Positions 1 through 5,751 of a DNA stretch of 5,751 nt are shown in pieces. The stretch lies in assembly GCA_019308625.1 (NCBI GenBank), contig JAFDHU010000212.1:1-5751 (forward strand), written 5' to 3'. A program made the translations under genes and the position numbers. Origin of the DNA: Deltaproteobacteria bacterium (GTDB lineage: Bacteria; Desulfobacterota; Desulfobaccia; Desulfobaccales; 0-14-0-80-60-11). Under the pieces are notes generated by a model. It saw only the letters and a program-made list of their open reading frames with translations. It made no database searches and was not told where the DNA came from. The stretch's first letter is position 1. Each line of letters starts with the position of its first letter.

Positions 1-2243
1 GCACCTGTTCCAAGGATTATCAAGGAGATCAAAAAGTGGTTGGCATCGAGCCAGAACCGGCCCGGCAGCGCGTAGCTTGCTAATTCCGGTTGAGCGGTGA
101 CTATAAAGGCAAGCGTTGCGAGGGCGAAACCAATAACCCAGGGTAGCATCCGGAGCATTGGCTTCGATGTCTCCATTTCTGAACGGGCGATGGCAAATGC
201 CCCGGCCAGTACCACGAAGCTGCACACCAAAGCAATCAGCAGGCCGTGAACCAACGGTTTGATATAAGTTTCTCGCCAGGCACCGATTTTGGCCCAGAAG
301 CCGCTCAAGCCTATTAATTCATATTGCGCCATGGTAACCGGTTGGGCGTGTTCGTCAAATGGATACTTTACCACCCGGCCAAAGAAGACGCGTGAAGCAG
401 GATTGTGGCAATCAACACAGCCATTGACCCCCAGGGCCGCCTTGGCCGGGTAAATATCGTGGTTGTATTTGTGGACATTTGCGTAGGGTGATGCCTCCCA
501 GGTAAGCTTCGGAACGAGTCGGAAATTGCTGCCCGAAGTATAGACGCGGTCATCCATTACCCAGACAACCTGTTTGCCTTCCATCGGATATCCTGTTGCC
601 TGGAGCATTGCCGCTACCGACTGGATGAGGGCATCAATCTCTTCGGCGCGGTTGATTTCGGGCACATTGTCGCCGTTGTCATCAACAATCTTCGCCAGAA
701 GTGGATACTTGGTCGGATCTTTTTGATGCTGCGTCCACATTCGGTAAACATCACTCATTCGTGGCTGCATCAGGCCTTTCTTGCCCTCGAGCATGATTGC
801 AGGCCACGCGCTGTGCACCCGGTTAACCGGATAAATCTTGCCTTGGTAACGAACCAGGACAGGGGGGTAGGGATCGGTGGGTTTGTCGTCATACCCCATC
901 ATCTCCAGCTCACCGTAATGGTTCCAATACTTCATGTCGGGTCCGTAAAAAGTCCACAGATGCTTGCCTTTGGTGGGTATCTTGGCTCCTGGATTGAAGA
1001 CATCGCTGGCCTGCACCTGCGCGGCCTTGACGGCGCGTTCTGGTACATGGCAGGTCTGACAGGCAATCTCGTGGAGATGTAGCGGGGGCAGCCACTCATG
1101 CTTTGCGATGGGGGCTCCGAATTGCCCTGTCGAATGGCAGGAGGAGCAATCCCGACAGGTGTTGTCAAGATCATCCCTGACGTGGCCGCCGGGATCGTCG
1201 CCCTTGCCGATTTGATGTTCTTCTTTGCCGCTTATCCGGGCATCGTCGGCAAAGCTCCCTGCAGGATGGCAGTCCACGCATTTCAATCCCGCGCGGATAT
1301 GGACGTCTGTCCGGGCACGGAAGTTCGCGCCTCTCTTTTTCCACCCTGGTTTTTCATGGCAAGCCAGACAGCTTTCATTCCGGGGCTCCCGGACGATGTG
1401 AGGTGAAATAGTTCCGTCAGCATTAAACTTTTCCTTCCAGTATTTGACCATCGGGGCTTGCCCCTGGGCAATGGAGCCAATGACCTCCCCAAAACCTGCC
1501 CCTGCCGTTGCCGCCCAGCGGAAATTTAGCTTTTTCAGTTGTTGCTGCCGGATTGACATGTCATATTCCGGCAAGTGGCATATCAAGCAGTCAGCCTCCA
1601 GAACGCCTGTTTCGCTCCATCGGGCTTTGTAGTAGTCGCCGTCATAGTGGTTCTCGGCGCCAGGCTTCAGACCGCTATGGGGATTTGCCATCCACCGGTC
1701 ATACCGTCTCCCCGCCCGGTCGAATTCTGCTGAGCCTCCCCCCGGATGGCATACACCGCACCCAGCAGTAATGAAGCTGAAGGAGGTCATATCCATGGTC
1801 GCTGGACCCTGGTTGTTCTTCGGCGAGAGGTATCGATAAAGTGGAGCCGGAGAACACCAAGTGCCTCCGTAAGTGCCCGGGGTTGTTACCCATAGGCACC
1901 GAGCCGCTTGAAGTGCGGTGGGGGTTTCTCCTTTACCTTGCGTAAAGTGGTAACCTTGAGTGATTTTCTGGTAATCGTGGCACTTCCCGCAAGTCTTGGC
2001 GGGAGAATAAGGTTTGTCTGGGTTGAGTCCGTTGACAGGGTCGATAACATTGCCTTCCTCGTCTACAAGATAAAAAGGGGGACAGACCCCTTCAGGACGC
2101 TTTGCTCGGGAAGCTTTCGATTCCACTGTCCCTTGCTGTCTGGAGGTATTGGCCACCACGAGAATGGCGAGAGCCCCCAGCAACGAGAGCGTTGCGGCGA
2201 ACAGCACCGGGATCTTGTGAGGATTGGCATTATCGTTTTTCAC
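1..2243 (-). CDS. Octaheme c-type cytochrome with N-terminal anchor and C-terminal membrane helices (3' end beyond window)
   Basis: A single frame reads without a stop from GTG at 2243 to the left edge (747 codons plus 2 bases), so the C-terminus is missing. GTG is chosen because GGAGG lies 6 bases upstream. Residues about 11-31 are hydrophobic after a basic start: a signal anchor or signal peptide. Eight CxxCH heme-c sites follow at residues 85, 162, 219, 292, 322, 366, 395 and 609. The 366 site is preceded by another CxxC. About 210 residues without a heme separate sites 7 and 8. Membrane helices lie near 663-686 and 699-717, with a third starting near 734; H666 and H736 sit in or beside them. 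The heme domain is expected in the periplasm, moving electrons. The architecture resembles c/b fusion quinone oxidoreductases such as Geobacter CbcL, and the early heme region recalls octaheme tetrathionate-reductase-type cytochromes; both comparisons are from memory. Substrate and redox partner are unknown. The multiheme call is near certain. Confidence 0.95.
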   Translation of the reverse strand, partial: MKNDNANPHKIPVLFAATLSLLGALAILVVANTSRQQGTVESKASRAKRPEGVCPPFYLVDEEGNVIDPVNGLNPDKPYSPAKTCGKCHDYQKITQGYHFTQGKGETPTALQAARCLWVTTPGTYGGTWCSPAPLYRYLSPKNNQGPATMDMTSFSFITAGCGVCHPGGGSAEFDRAGRRYDRWMANPHSGLKPGAENHYDGDYYKARWSETGVLEADCLICHLPEYDMSIRQQQLKKLNFRWAATAGAGFGEVIGSIAQGQAPMVKYWKEKFNADGTISPHIVREPRNESCLACHEKPGWKKRGANFRARTDVHIRAGLKCVDCHPAGSFADDARISGKEEHQIGKGDDPGGHVRDDLDNTCRDCSSCHSTGQFGAPIAKHEWLPPLHLHEIACQTCHVPERAVKAAQVQASDVFNPGAKIPTKGKHLWTFYGPDMKYWNHYGELEMMGYDDKPTDPYPPVLVRYQGKIYPVNRVHSAWPAIMLEGKKGLMQPRMSDVYRMWTQHQKDPTKYPLLAKIVDDNGDNVPEINRAEEIDALIQSVAAMLQATGYPMEGKQVVWVMDDRVYTSGSNFRLVPKLTWEASPYANVHKYNHDIYPAKAALGVNGCVDCHNPASRVFFGRVVKYPFDEHAQPVTMAQYELIGLSGFWAKIGAWRETYIKPLVHGLLIALVCSFVVLAGAFAIARSEMETSKPMLRMLPWVIGFALATLAFIVTAQPELASYALPGRFWLDANHFLISLIILGTG

Positions 2244-2247
2244 GAGT

Positions 2248-2255
2248 CCCCTCCT
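2248..2255 (-). promoter_or_regulatory. Shine-Dalgarno site of the octaheme cytochrome gene
   Basis: The minus strand reads AGGAGGGG, with its GGAGG core 6 bases before the GTG at 2243. This strong site decides the GTG start. No ATG lies in frame between this site and the membrane anchor, and the GTG gives a normal basic-then-hydrophobic N-terminus. Confidence 0.8.
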
Positions 2256-2342
2256 CTATGGCCACACCGGTACGCAAATTATTTCCGGGGCCGTGGTCAT
2301 GACCATGAGCGCCCCCAAGACCACAGTTTTTTGGTGCCCCAC
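2256..2342 (-). CDS. Possible 28-residue leader peptide upstream of the cytochrome
   Basis: A short frame from GTG 2342 to TAG 2256-2258 would encode a peptide beginning MGHQK, then a hydrophobic stretch (about residues 7-18), a single cysteine near residue 24 and a C-terminal VPVWP. An internal ATG at 2306 could be an alternative start. Its stop codon abuts the Shine-Dalgarno site of the cytochrome gene, which would allow translational coupling. Against it: there is no clear ribosome binding site before either start, and frames this short occur by chance. It is listed as a candidate only; no family is recognised. Confidence 0.15.
   Translation of the reverse strand: MGHQKTVVLGALMVMTTAPEIICVPVWP
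2294..2305. promoter_or_regulatory. Perfect 12-base palindrome, possible operator
   Basis: TGGTCATGACCA is a perfect inverted repeat without a spacer, centred about 56 bases upstream of the cytochrome start codon. The position suits binding by a dimeric regulator, but no known operator consensus is recognised and a chance occurrence cannot be excluded. Confidence 0.25.
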
Positions 2343-2422
2343 CCGCAAGGCGCCAGTTGAAAGTCAGTCCCCCCCGAAGCAGGGCCGTGCGGGTTCCTTG
2401 CCATCCCGCTGCCGTCCATCCC

Positions 2423-2500
2423 TGCCGAAGCGGCACCTCGATGAGGGTGGCCAATCTTTGATGGCCAGCAAAGGCGTTTTGTTGCCGCGGTCTGTTGACC
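2423..2500 (-). promoter_or_regulatory. Cluster of three small hairpins in the candidate leader
   Basis: Three inverted repeats follow closely: 2489-2500 (GGTC stem, 4-base loop), 2449-2466 (7 base pairs with one bulged base, 3-base loop) and 2423-2435 (TGCCG stem, 3-base loop). If transcription starts near the candidate promoter at 2579, they would fold in the leader RNA. No known riboswitch class is recognised. GC-rich sequence forms small hairpins easily, so this is weak. Confidence 0.2.
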
Positions 2501-2578
2501 TTGGCTTGTCATGCGGCCATTTAAGCGTCCGCCTGTTTGATTTCCCCGTGGCAGAGAATGAAAGGCAGGGCAAAGCCA

Positions 2579-2606
2579 ATAATAACACAACTGACGGCTT
2601 GTTGAA
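2579..2606 (-). promoter_or_regulatory. Weak candidate sigma-70 promoter for the cytochrome gene
   Basis: On the minus strand TTCAAC (2601-2606) and TATTAT (2579-2584) are separated by 16 bases. The -10 box matches 5 of 6 consensus bases, but the -35 box only about 3 of 6. It lies just past the upstream terminator, a sensible place for a new transcription unit, and would leave a leader of roughly 330 bases. The cytochrome could also be driven from a promoter nearer to its start. Confidence 0.25.
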
Positions 2607-2622
2607 GGCCGGAGCCGGGTAG

Positions 2623-2644
2623 AAAAAAGCCTGGCAGCGGCCAG
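2623..2644 (-). terminator. Rho-independent terminator after the UbiA-like gene
   Basis: Read on the minus strand, CTGGC-CGCT-GCCAG forms a 5-base-pair GC-rich stem with a 4-base loop, followed by GC and six T residues. It lies about 65 bases after the TGA of the UbiA-like gene. The stem is short, so termination may be partial, but position and T-tract are right. It separates the dikinase/UbiA operon from the cytochrome unit. Confidence 0.6.
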
Positions 2645-2709
2645 TCCTTCCCTCATCCTATAGAGATCTGCGAACCAGGGTGGGACCGGGCAGGAATATA
2701 TTTTAAGAT

Positions 2710-3552
2710 TCACCTTAGAAGGGCGTCCGCCATCAGGCCGGCCAGGGGCAGGAGGAAAAAGGTAAACCCCGCCACATAAAAGGGGCGGGCGTTTCGGTAT
2801 TCCGGCCGGCGAACCAGCCGTAATCCCAGAAAGCCCACGTGCACCGTGGTTATTCCCAAAAGTACGCCGAAGGCCCAGGGGCGGCCTGTTTTGAGCCAGG
2901 CCAGCCAGCCGCAGGCCCCGGCCCCGGCAAACAGGGCCAGGGCCGCGGCTGCAGAGGCGCGCGGCCCGAGGGCAACAGCATACTCCGCCAGCCCCAGGCC
3001 GGCCTCCCCCGGGCCGTGCACGTTGTGGGCCCATTCATGGGCCACCGCGGCCAGCCAGACAAAGGCAGCCAGGAAGAGCTGGGCCGGAAGCAGGCCGCCG
3101 CTCACCAGGCCGGCATAACAAGGCAGCACGGCAAAGACAGCATTGGAGAAGAAGGGCTTCAACGTCAGGGGGAGTCTTTCCCGGAGGAATTTGTAAAACA
3201 GCAGGTAAAAGATTATGGCGCCCGCGACCAGGGAAAAGGCCTGGGAGTTTAAGTGCACCACCGCAAGAGTCGCCGAGCCCGCGGCCACCAAGGCTTTAAG
3301 GGCTACCGGCCGGATGCGCCCGGCCGGCAGGCCGCGCTCTGGATGAGCCGCCCGGTCGGCCTCCAGGGAGGCCAGGTCATCGGCCATTCTCAGGCATAAC
3401 AGGGCCAGGAAGGTGGCGGCCCAACCGAACAGCAACACTCCTGGGCCGGGCCGATTGAGGCTGGCCGGGCCCGCAAAAAGGATCAGGGTGAGGGGCAGGG
3501 TGACGCGGAGAGAAAACCTTTCCTGGACAAACTGCCGGATATCCGCGGCCAT
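2710..3552 (-). CDS. UbiA-superfamily membrane prenyltransferase-like protein
   Basis: Complete frame of 280 residues, ATG 3552 to TGA 2710-2712, a typical UbiA length. About nine hydrophobic segments are visible (near residues 17-30, 38-55, 84-100, 106-120, 135-151, 156-175, 199-219, 227-246, 258-277), matching the nine-helix UbiA fold. After helix 2 comes RMADDLASLEAD (residues 55-66), then a HPERGLPAG stretch (70-78). This corresponds to the first Asp-rich, Mg/diphosphate-binding loop and its following P-R-x-x-x-G pattern. The second motif, expected after helix 6, reads EWAHNVHGPGE (173-183) and lacks the usual DxxxD. Family members transfer a prenyl group from a diphosphate to an aromatic or lipid acceptor in the membrane. 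Here the acceptor is unknown and catalysis is uncertain. The gene starts 15 bases after the dikinase-like gene, so the two are probably co-transcribed. It is not assigned to ubiquinone, menaquinone or heme biosynthesis. Confidence 0.82.
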   Translation of the reverse strand: MAADIRQFVQERFSLRVTLPLTLILFAGPASLNRPGPGVLLFGWAATFLALLCLRMADDLASLEADRAAHPERGLPAGRIRPVALKALVAAGSATLAVVHLNSQAFSLVAGAIIFYLLFYKFLRERLPLTLKPFFSNAVFAVLPCYAGLVSGGLLPAQLFLAAFVWLAAVAHEWAHNVHGPGEAGLGLAEYAVALGPRASAAAALALFAGAGACGWLAWLKTGRPWAFGVLLGITTVHVGFLGLRLVRRPEYRNARPFYVAGFTFFLLPLAGLMADALLR

Positions 3553-3561
3553 TACCGATGC

Positions 3562-3567
3562 CCTCCC
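3562..3567 (-). promoter_or_regulatory. Shine-Dalgarno site of the UbiA-like gene
   Basis: GGGAGG on the minus strand lies 9 bases before ATG 3552 and directly after the stop codon of the upstream gene. It supports the ATG start and translation within a shared transcript. Confidence 0.6.
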
Positions 3568-5751
3568 CTACCCGGCTTCCGTCGCCTCGGCCAGAATGAT
3601 GACCTCCCCCAGGGTGCCGTCCACCAGGAGGCGCGGTGCCTGGGCCAACAGGCGGGTGGCCCCCTCCACCCCCACCACCGCGGGGATGCCGAACTCCCGG
3701 GCCACGATGGCCCCATGCGAAAGCAGCCCGCCCTTTTCCAGCACCAGGCCGCCGGCCACCATGAACAGGGGGGTCCAGCCGGGGTCGGTGGTCTTGGCCA
3801 CCAGAATTTCCCCCGGCTCCAGGCCCCGGTCCCGGGCCGGGTCATGAATGACCCTGGCCCGGCCCTCCGTGCGGCCGCCAGACACCCCCAGGCCCCGGAA
3901 AACTTTCCGGTCGGGGGCTGATGCCCTGATTTGGTCAAAATTCTCAAAATACCGGCCCCGGGGAAGAATGAAAAACTCCGGCAGCTCCCGGGCCTGGGCC
4001 GCCTCCCAGGCGCGCTTCCGGCCTGCCAAAATTTCTGGCAGGCCTTCAGGATGCCAGAACTTCCCCTGGCACAGGCGGCTCACCTCCTGATAGGTAAGCA
4101 GAAAAACCTCTTCCGCCGCCTCCAGATGGCCGCGGGCAGCCAGCTTGGCCCCCAGCTCCAGGGCCACCCGCCGCAGCTCCCCGTAAATCAGGCTCTGGCA
4201 CAGGCGCACCGCCTCCCGCGCCCGGATGGCCTGCTGCGCCTTTTTCAGCACCCGGCGGAAGACCACCCGCCGCACCAGGGAAAGACGCGCCAGACACTCT
4301 CCGGCAAAACGGTCCCGCTCCCGGGCTTCCTCTTGCTCCTGGTCCCGGGGATTCCGGTCGGGGGAGAGGTGGTAGCTGCGCACCAGGTCCCAGAACAGGT
4401 CGCGGCGCTCCTCAAAAGTAGGGGAGGTAATGAGCAGCTCATGATAACAGCGGCCGCCGAAGTGTTCCAGGAAGCGGGCCACGTCTGCGGTGAGCTCAGC
4501 ATTCAGGGACTGCTCCAGACGGCCGTATTGCCGGTCCAGGAGAAGCTGCCGAAGCTTTTTCTCCCTGTCCATCTTGCGGGCAAGGTCCCAGATGAGCTTC
4601 AGCCCTTCGGTGCTTTTCACGCTTATGCCCCGCAACAGCCGGGCTGTGAGTTGGCCGGAGGCATCAGCCAGCCATCTCCCGGCCAGGAGGTCCAGCAGTC
4701 CTGGGAAAATCATGGCCCCCAAATCAGCCAGGGCCGCCCGGCCCCAACGGCGGTTAAGGAAATCCATGATGTCCTGGAGCAGCTCATCCAGTTCCTCCAG
4801 GGAGCAGGCAGCCAGGGGCCGGGAGCGCCAGTTCCGGCGGGCCCGGTAAAACTCCGCCTCAAAGCGGGCCACCTGGCGCTCCAGGGTCAGATAATTCCAG
4901 CCCAGCCGGACCCAGAACCAGAGGTTCAGGGGAAGGAGGCGCCAATCCCGGAACAGGCGGAGTTTGGGCCGCCGGGGGAGGTAGGTGAAGGGAATGTGCT
5001 GGCCGATGTAGTGGTCCAGAAAATTCCGGAACCACCGGGTCAGAGGAAACAGGGCCAGCATCTCGTACCAGTTGGTCAGGTTGTAGTAAACTCGCCCGCC
5101 CTGGAGGCCGATGAGGTTGCGAATGACCGGGGCGGCCTCCCGGATGGCTTCCGGGGGCAAACCCAGATGCCGGAACAGACTGCGGAAATAGCCGTAGCGG
5201 AAGGCTTCCACCACCGACCAGGTGAAGGGGCTCAAGGCCTGGGGGTAGTTTTCCCCGATGTTGACGTTGGACCAGAGGACCAGGTCTTGGCCCAGCAGCC
5301 CGGTGACGGGCCGGGCCTGGAGGATGTGCAGGCCGGCTCCGTCCACGCACCACTCCACATCCAGGGGATGGCCGAACAGCTTTTCCGCCTGCAAGAGGAG
5401 GGGCAGGAGCTCCTGCAGGGCTGAGGCAAGAGCTGGAGGCATCTCTTCCGGCACCAGCGGGGCTTTGCGGCGCAGGCGCAGGCGGTGAGGGGTCACCTGG
5501 CCGGAAACCAGGGCCTCTCCCAGGCCCTCCACCCACTCTATCACCACCTGGTCCGTGGACTGCAGGGCGGGGTCCAGGGAAAAGGCCACGCCGGCGTAGC
5601 TTGGCTGAATCTGCTGCTGGATGATGACTCCCATGCCCCCGGAATCGGACAGTCCCTGCCGGAGGCGGTAAGCTGTGGCCGCGGGGCTGAATAGGGCGCT
5701 CCAGCATTCCTTGACTTTGGGCAGGATATCCTCTGGGCGGACCTGCAGGAA
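3568..5751 (-). CDS. PEP-synthase/PPDK-superfamily dikinase, rifampicin-phosphotransferase-like (5' end beyond window)
   Basis: The frame is open at the right edge and ends at TAG 3568-3570, giving 727 residues in the window. The Met at 5634 is internal: the 39 residues before it (e.g. VKECWSALFS) continue the family's ATP-binding domain. Numbering from the edge, residues 1-150 are the end of the ATP-grasp domain (QQQIQPSYAGVAFSLDP near 45-61, GLGEALVSG at 76-84, LQARPVT at 144-150). Residues about 160-600 are a helical middle domain with family-like EVFLLTYQEV near 547. Residues about 620-720 are the swivelling domain with phosphohistidine motif GGLLSHGAIVAREFGIPAVVG; the catalytic His is H679 (codon 3715-3717). 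There is no PEP/pyruvate barrel afterwards. This order matches rifampicin phosphotransferase, which splits ATP into AMP and Pi and phosphorylates the acceptor through the histidine. The acceptor here is not known; resistance is not implied. It probably forms an operon with the UbiA-like gene. Confidence 0.9.
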   Translation of the reverse strand, partial: FLQVRPEDILPKVKECWSALFSPAATAYRLRQGLSDSGGMGVIIQQQIQPSYAGVAFSLDPALQSTDQVVIEWVEGLGEALVSGQVTPHRLRLRRKAPLVPEEMPPALASALQELLPLLLQAEKLFGHPLDVEWCVDGAGLHILQARPVTGLLGQDLVLWSNVNIGENYPQALSPFTWSVVEAFRYGYFRSLFRHLGLPPEAIREAAPVIRNLIGLQGGRVYYNLTNWYEMLALFPLTRWFRNFLDHYIGQHIPFTYLPRRPKLRLFRDWRLLPLNLWFWVRLGWNYLTLERQVARFEAEFYRARRNWRSRPLAACSLEELDELLQDIMDFLNRRWGRAALADLGAMIFPGLLDLLAGRWLADASGQLTARLLRGISVKSTEGLKLIWDLARKMDREKKLRQLLLDRQYGRLEQSLNAELTADVARFLEHFGGRCYHELLITSPTFEERRDLFWDLVRSYHLSPDRNPRDQEQEEARERDRFAGECLARLSLVRRVVFRRVLKKAQQAIRAREAVRLCQSLIYGELRRVALELGAKLAARGHLEAAEEVFLLTYQEVSRLCQGKFWHPEGLPEILAGRKRAWEAAQARELPEFFILPRGRYFENFDQIRASAPDRKVFRGLGVSGGRTEGRARVIHDPARDRGLEPGEILVAKTTDPGWTPLFMVAGGLVLEKGGLLSHGAIVAREFGIPAVVGVEGATRLLAQAPRLLVDGTLGEVIILAEATEAG

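Larger units (their letters stand above)
2244..2709. other. 466-base gap between the UbiA-like gene and the cytochrome gene
   Basis: No convincing protein gene or tRNA is seen. From right to left the gap holds the terminator of the upstream operon (2623-2644), a weak candidate promoter (2579-2606), a cluster of three small hairpins (2423-2500), the palindrome at 2294-2305, a possible leader peptide and the cytochrome Shine-Dalgarno site. Open frames here either lack ribosome binding sites or run on out of frame into the UbiA-like gene. It is best read as the control region of the cytochrome gene, possibly with a long untranslated leader. Confidence 0.6.

Noticed and set aside
723..1406. Plus-strand frames of 119 and 102 codons in the left part
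   Set aside because: They are antisense to the cytochrome frame, whose eight CxxCH sites are unambiguous. They show no motif of their own.
2264..2286. A sigma-54 promoter (GG...GC) before the cytochrome gene
   Set aside because: The GG and GC pairs near AAATAATTTGC are one base too close for the sigma-54 spacing, and the -24 sequence does not fit.
2494..2526. TTGACC followed by a CATTTAAG stretch on the plus strand as a promoter
   Set aside because: The -10 match is poor and no plus-strand gene follows.
2364..2588. A 74-codon minus-strand frame beginning MLLLALPCLSFSA, resembling a signal peptide
   Set aside because: There is no Shine-Dalgarno site before its ATG. The sequence after the hydrophobic start is rich in R, P and G and looks non-coding. 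The leucine run is probably chance.
2297..3034. A 245-codon minus-strand frame covering the gap and part of the UbiA-like gene
   Set aside because: About half of it is an out-of-frame reading of the UbiA-like gene. The rest runs through the terminator and has no domain or good ribosome binding site.
3931..5424. A 497-codon open frame on the plus strand
   Set aside because: It lies antisense to the dikinase-like gene. Its protein is rich in Q, P, G and L with no recognisable domain, as expected for the shadow of a GC-rich gene. The minus strand frame carries clear ATP-grasp and phosphohistidine motifs.
5632..5634. ATG at 5634 as the start of the dikinase-like gene
   Set aside because: The frame stays open to the window edge, and the 39 upstream residues match the family's ATP-binding domain, so this Met is internal.
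4859..5707. A 282-codon minus-strand frame overlapping the dikinase-like gene
   Set aside because: It is the same strand in another frame, very rich in P, G and R, without motifs. It is a shadow frame.
3568..5751. A true phosphoenolpyruvate synthase or pyruvate phosphate dikinase
   Set aside because: The protein ends directly after the phosphohistidine domain. The C-terminal PEP/pyruvate-binding barrel needed for those reactions is absent.

Overview
The window shows three protein genes, all on the minus strand and transcribed right to left: a partial dikinase-like enzyme, a complete UbiA-type membrane prenyltransferase, and a large membrane-bound octaheme cytochrome c that is cut by the left edge. 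An eight-heme cytochrome with membrane segments, next to GC-rich metabolic genes, suggests an anaerobic respiring bacterium. Desulfobacterota (the former Deltaproteobacteria) is the best guess, but this rests on gene content only.

Right part (3568-5751): a gene open at the right edge encodes a PEP-synthase/PPDK superfamily protein. In order it has the end of an ATP-grasp domain, a long helical middle domain, and a C-terminal swivelling phosphohistidine domain. It stops there, with no C-terminal PEP/pyruvate-binding barrel. This is the layout of rifampicin phosphotransferase, not of true PEP synthase. Fifteen bases after its stop codon begins a 280-residue UbiA-superfamily protein (2710-3552) with about nine membrane segments and altered aspartate motifs. 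The two probably form one operon, closed by a short hairpin plus T-tract terminator at 2623-2644. A plausible joint role is making or modifying a lipophilic (prenylated) metabolite; this is inference.

Middle part (2244-2709): a 466-base gap without a convincing gene. It holds the terminator, a weak candidate promoter, several small hairpins, a 12-base perfect palindrome, a possible 28-codon leader peptide, and a strong Shine-Dalgarno site just before the next gene.

Left part (1-2243): one uninterrupted reading frame of 747 codons, starting at GTG 2243 and still open at position 1. It carries an N-terminal membrane anchor, eight CxxCH heme sites, and at least two, probably three, C-terminal membrane helices with histidines. 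It looks like an inner-membrane, periplasm-facing electron-transfer protein that may exchange electrons with the quinone pool. Its base composition is visibly less GC-rich than the operon to its right. No RNA gene, mobile element or CRISPR array was seen.
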